Shown piece after piece: positions 61,648-64,000 of a DNA stretch of 64,000 bases (position 1 is its first letter; the number at the start of each line of letters is the position of its first letter). The stretch covers positions 1-64,000 of the forward strand of contig JAFXOX010000078.1 in the NCBI GenBank assembly GCA_017528345.1, read 5' to 3'. Made by a program: the position numbers and the translations under genes. The notes beneath the pieces were generated by a model. The model was given only the letters and a program-made list of their open reading frames with translations. It did no database searches and was not told where the DNA came from. This DNA is from Desulfovibrio sp. GTDB lineage: Bacteria; Desulfobacterota; Desulfovibrionia; Desulfovibrionales; Desulfovibrionaceae.

Positions 61648-62829
61648 ATGCATCTCTTAGGTACTATCGGAGCCACAATCATCATGATTCTGATGATTCC
61701 ACAGCTTCTCGACTGGTGGACTGCCGGCAATATTCATCAGCAGCAGAAACTTGCCGCCGACCACATGACAAAAGTCGTTGACGCAACTCAGCAGTACATC
61801 ATGGCCAATCAGGGCGATCTCCTGGGCGGTGCAAGTGCACCGACCACAACCTCAGGCCCTCAGCTGAGCATCGCCGATCTTCGCAATGACCATTTTCTGC
61901 CGGCCAATTTCAGCAACGTCAACGTCTGGCGACAGGGCTACAGAATTTATATCCGCCAGCCCCAAGAAGGAACTCTCCAGGGCATTGTCGTCACAACAGG
62001 CGGTATCCACAGCACAAGCAATCCTGCAAACGGAAGCCAGGCAGATAAATTTCACAACGCAACCGTACCCGGTGCCGCAACGCTTGTTGGCGGAGCCGGC
62101 GGATTCACGGGTTCCGGTCAGGGCGGCAAAGCCGCGACGACACTCTACGGTGCTTCCAACGGCTGGAACATTCCCCTTGCCTCGGTCGGGATCACATCTC
62201 CCGGTGCCGGTCAGCTCGGTGCCGTCACCTGGTACAGCTCAAGCGCTCTTGGTCAGGACTTTCTCTACCGTGTGAGCATCCCGGGGCTACCCGAACTCAA
62301 TCAGATGCAGACCGCTCTTGATATGACCGACCACTCCATCAATAACGTCCATGATCTCCAGTTCACGGAACGCGAGATCAACTCCGAGACATGCTCCTCA
62401 GCCGATGACTATGGCCGCGTCTTTCTCGACAAAAATTTTGGTCTCTACATCTGTCGCAATGGCAAACAGGAAATCATCAGCGATTCCGGAAACACGTCCC
62501 AGGTCAAGACAACAACCATTGCCTCCAACGGTGACAGGATCACTAAACCTACCTGTGCCACCAATACCGAGACCGTTCCCGTGATCTTCACAAGTCCGAC
62601 CATCTTTGAAGCCGGCCCTCAGGCTCCCAGTATGACATCTGTCCAGTCCTGGGCCGAAGACAACAATACCTACTGGACCGTGCGCATGCGCGTCCAGACA
62701 GCCGATAAAAACCTCTCCTATGCCGGAGCAAGCGCAGATTCAGACGGCTGGATTTACCCGACCGCCAATTACGGCAAGATCTTTGTCATGACCTTATGTC
62801 AGAAGAGCGACGATCCTAACATTCAATAG
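61648..62829 (+). CDS. pilV: PilV-type minor pilin / tip adhesin
   Basis: A 393-aa protein that starts MHLLGTIGATIIMILMIPQLLDWW, again a pilin-like hydrophobic N-terminus without charged leader, followed by an extracellular beta-rich domain with DMTDHSINNVHDLQF and DYGRVFLDKNFGLYICRNG; these fit the shufflon-type PilV N- and C-terminal regions. In IncI plasmids PilV decides the recipient. No inverted 19-bp shufflon repeats or rci recombinase gene are visible, so the C-terminus appears fixed. Confidence 0.8.
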   Translation: MHLLGTIGATIIMILMIPQLLDWWTAGNIHQQQKLAADHMTKVVDATQQYIMANQGDLLGGASAPTTTSGPQLSIADLRNDHFLPANFSNVNVWRQGYRIYIRQPQEGTLQGIVVTTGGIHSTSNPANGSQADKFHNATVPGAATLVGGAGGFTGSGQGGKAATTLYGASNGWNIPLASVGITSPGAGQLGAVTWYSSSALGQDFLYRVSIPGLPELNQMQTALDMTDHSINNVHDLQFTEREINSETCSSADDYGRVFLDKNFGLYICRNGKQEIISDSGNTSQVKTTTIASNGDRITKPTCATNTETVPVIFTSPTIFEAGPQAPSMTSVQSWAEDNNTYWTVRMRVQTADKNLSYAGASADSDGWIYPTANYGKIFVMTLCQKSDDPNIQ

Positions 62830-62847
62830 TCAGCAAAAGGCTTCAGT

Positions 62848-64000
62848 ATGAGACACGGCTTGCGCAAATGCCTCCTTGGTCTTCTTTGTGGGTTATGTAT
62901 TGTTTTTCGGACACCTCAGGGAACCGATGCCAATAATATTTACCTTCGCCAGGAATCCTTCGCACAAATGCTTGATGAACCCTGCCGGAAATATCATCTG
63001 CCTAAGCTGCTCGTCATGGCCATTGCACGCCAGGAATCGGGCTATAATCCCTGGGTGATAAATATTGAAGGCCGCGATTATTACGCCAGAAACCGTGAAG
63101 AGGCTCTGCAGATCGCTTCCTGGGCACTTCGGAACGACAGAAGCTTCGATGTCGGTCTCATGCAGATCAACAGCTACTGGATCAAAAAGTACAACTGGCC
63201 GCTGCTAAGCGTCATTGAACCCAAATACAATATCCTGATCGGCTGCTGGATTCTGGCCGGTGAAATCCGGAAACACGGCTACAACTGGAAGGCGATTGCC
63301 TACTATCACACGCCCCTGCACAGGAATCCCGAACGCGGTATTCGCTACGCCAGAAGCGTGGTCGGGCATATTCACACCATTCACAGTGAACTGCAGTTCA
63401 GACGGCCTGTCATGCCTGTTCCCGATTTCAACCAGTCTGCGCCCATCGCCATGCAGGTTGCCTACACCCAGACGCAGAGCGGAGTGCTCATCCGCGATCT
63501 GCCGGGTGAAAACGTCAAAGCAACACTGATTTCCGACAGACTTCTCGGACGAAAGACAAATCCCCCGAAAAAGCCTGAGAAAACTCCTGAAAAGGCCATT
63601 GACACCAAGAAGCCACGCACCCTCGGCGAACTGATTGCCGAACGCAAGGCAGCAGAAAAAAAGACCGAAGCTCTCAAAAAAGAAGCCAGACGCACGGTCG
63701 TTGCGGAGACCATGCTTCAGAAGATGCGTGAAGCCGAAGCCTCTGCAAAACGCAGAGCGGTTGTCTGCGAAGTCGCTCAGACCCTTTCTCAGCCTTCTGC
63801 CCAGGCCACGCGCACGGTAGTCGCTGAAACCATGCTTCACAAAATGCGTGAAGCAGAAGCCAGAGCAAAACAGAAAGCTGCTCTTCCAGAGCCTCCACGC
63901 ACGGTCTGCGATAAGGCATTTTCGGAAAAAGGCTCGGTCGTCGCGGAAACCATGCTTCATAAAATACGCGATCAGAAAAGTCCTGAACCGGCCAGAAAAA
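62848..64000 (+). CDS. pilT: PilT/VirB1-type lytic transglycosylase, runs off window
   Basis: Peptidoglycan-cutting enzyme that opens the wall for the pilus or channel. The frame starts at ATG 62848 (AAAGG upstream) and continues to the window end, so at least 384 aa. A signal peptide (about 1-28) precedes the lysozyme-like domain with the catalytic Glu in ARQESGYNPW and VGLMQINSYW, then GCWILAGEI and AIAYYHTP. After residue ~220 a long Lys/Glu/Ala-rich tail follows with three copies of VVAETMLxKMREAEA at 40-residue spacing. IncI PilT is about 190 aa, so this tail is an addition. Confidence 0.85.
   Translation, partial: MRHGLRKCLLGLLCGLCIVFRTPQGTDANNIYLRQESFAQMLDEPCRKYHLPKLLVMAIARQESGYNPWVINIEGRDYYARNREEALQIASWALRNDRSFDVGLMQINSYWIKKYNWPLLSVIEPKYNILIGCWILAGEIRKHGYNWKAIAYYHTPLHRNPERGIRYARSVVGHIHTIHSELQFRRPVMPVPDFNQSAPIAMQVAYTQTQSGVLIRDLPGENVKATLISDRLLGRKTNPPKKPEKTPEKAIDTKKPRTLGELIAERKAAEKKTEALKKEARRTVVAETMLQKMREAEASAKRRAVVCEVAQTLSQPSAQATRTVVAETMLHKMREAEARAKQKAALPEPPRTVCDKAFSEKGSVVAETMLHKIRDQKSPEPARK
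63691..64000 (+). repeat. 120-bp period repeats in the transglycosylase tail
   Basis: Highly similar segments begin at 63691, 63811 and 63931, exactly 120 bp apart, coding for VVAETMLQKMREAEA-like blocks. The third is slightly diverged and runs toward the window edge. Confidence 0.8.

Noticed and set aside
61648-62829. Shufflon at the pilV 3' end
   Set aside because: No inverted 19-bp recombination repeats, no alternative C-terminal segments and no rci-like recombinase gene are visible.
1-64000. tRNA, rRNA or CRISPR loci
   Set aside because: No cloverleaf, rRNA-like or repeat-spacer sequence was noticed on either strand; a covariance-model scan would be needed to exclude a short RNA gene.

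Overview
The window is a mobile, plasmid- or ICE-like piece of DNA from a Gram-negative bacterium, most likely a proteobacterium. Secretins, lipoproteins with lipoboxes, an RND efflux pump and two unrelated type IV secretion gene sets point that way. There is no rRNA, tRNA or housekeeping gene to fix the taxon; an anaerobic gut-type lineage such as Desulfovibrionaceae is a guess. Several segments differ clearly in base composition (an AT-rich transposase at the left end, AT-rich decayed genes at 21.1-23.4 kb), so the region looks like a composite.

Layout. (1) 1-3.15 kb: the 3' part of an IS1634/IS4-type transposase, then gene-poor DNA holding a candidate type I toxin module (a 26-aa membrane peptide with a sequestered ribosome binding site), strong hairpins and short repeats. 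(2) 3.15-8.24 kb, minus strand: part of an I-type (Dot/Icm, IncI Tra) conjugation system: an unknown 446-aa gene, dotI/icmL and icmB/dotO/traU. A third component, the coupling protein dotL/icmO, survives only as an N-terminally truncated copy at 41.0-42.75 kb. (3) 8.5-14 kb: cargo of mostly unknown function (Cys4 protein, PilZ-like membrane protein, acyltransferase, two overlapping unknown genes, small secreted repeat protein). (4) 14.2-20.7 kb: an MFS-MFP-RND efflux operon with a divergent AraC regulator. (5) 21.1-31.4 kb, minus strand: a complete Wadjet anti-plasmid operon jetD-jetA-jetB-jetC, followed at once by a frameshifted AlbA/Schlafen-like gene and a ParA gene with two in-frame stops. 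(6) 31.5-40.0 kb, minus strand: an envelope cluster with a PAP2 acid phosphatase, an SbmA/YddA-like ABC transporter, a small Cys-rich secreted protein, a clostripain-type protease, and two secreted proteins built from the same beta-repeat domain found at the protease C-terminus. (7) 40.0-41.05 kb: scar region with an Rpn nuclease fragment between 25-bp direct repeats and a group II intron-like RNA motif.

(8) 42.9-64.0 kb, plus strand: a plasmid backbone. A replication-type protein is preceded by a leader with a convincing antisense RNA (promoter, about 77 nt, strong terminator), and its own reading frame carries palindromic repeats. It is followed by trbB, three small unknown genes, trbC-D-E-F, and an IncI-like thin pilus (type IVb) cluster tcpQ/pilL-like, pilN, O, P, Q, R, S, M, V and the start of pilT. 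The trb genes would build the DNA transfer channel and its ATPases; the pil genes would build a retractile pilus that brings cells together for mating. TrbG/I/L-type channel proteins, a relaxase, an intact coupling protein and a prepilin peptidase are not seen and would have to lie outside the window.

The most interesting items are the type I toxin-like module at 1.86-2.09 kb, the antisense-RNA replicon control region at 43.55-43.80 kb with origin-like repeats inside the initiator gene, the clostripain/beta-repeat/ABC cluster, and the Wadjet operon with a decayed tail carried on DNA that is itself conjugative.
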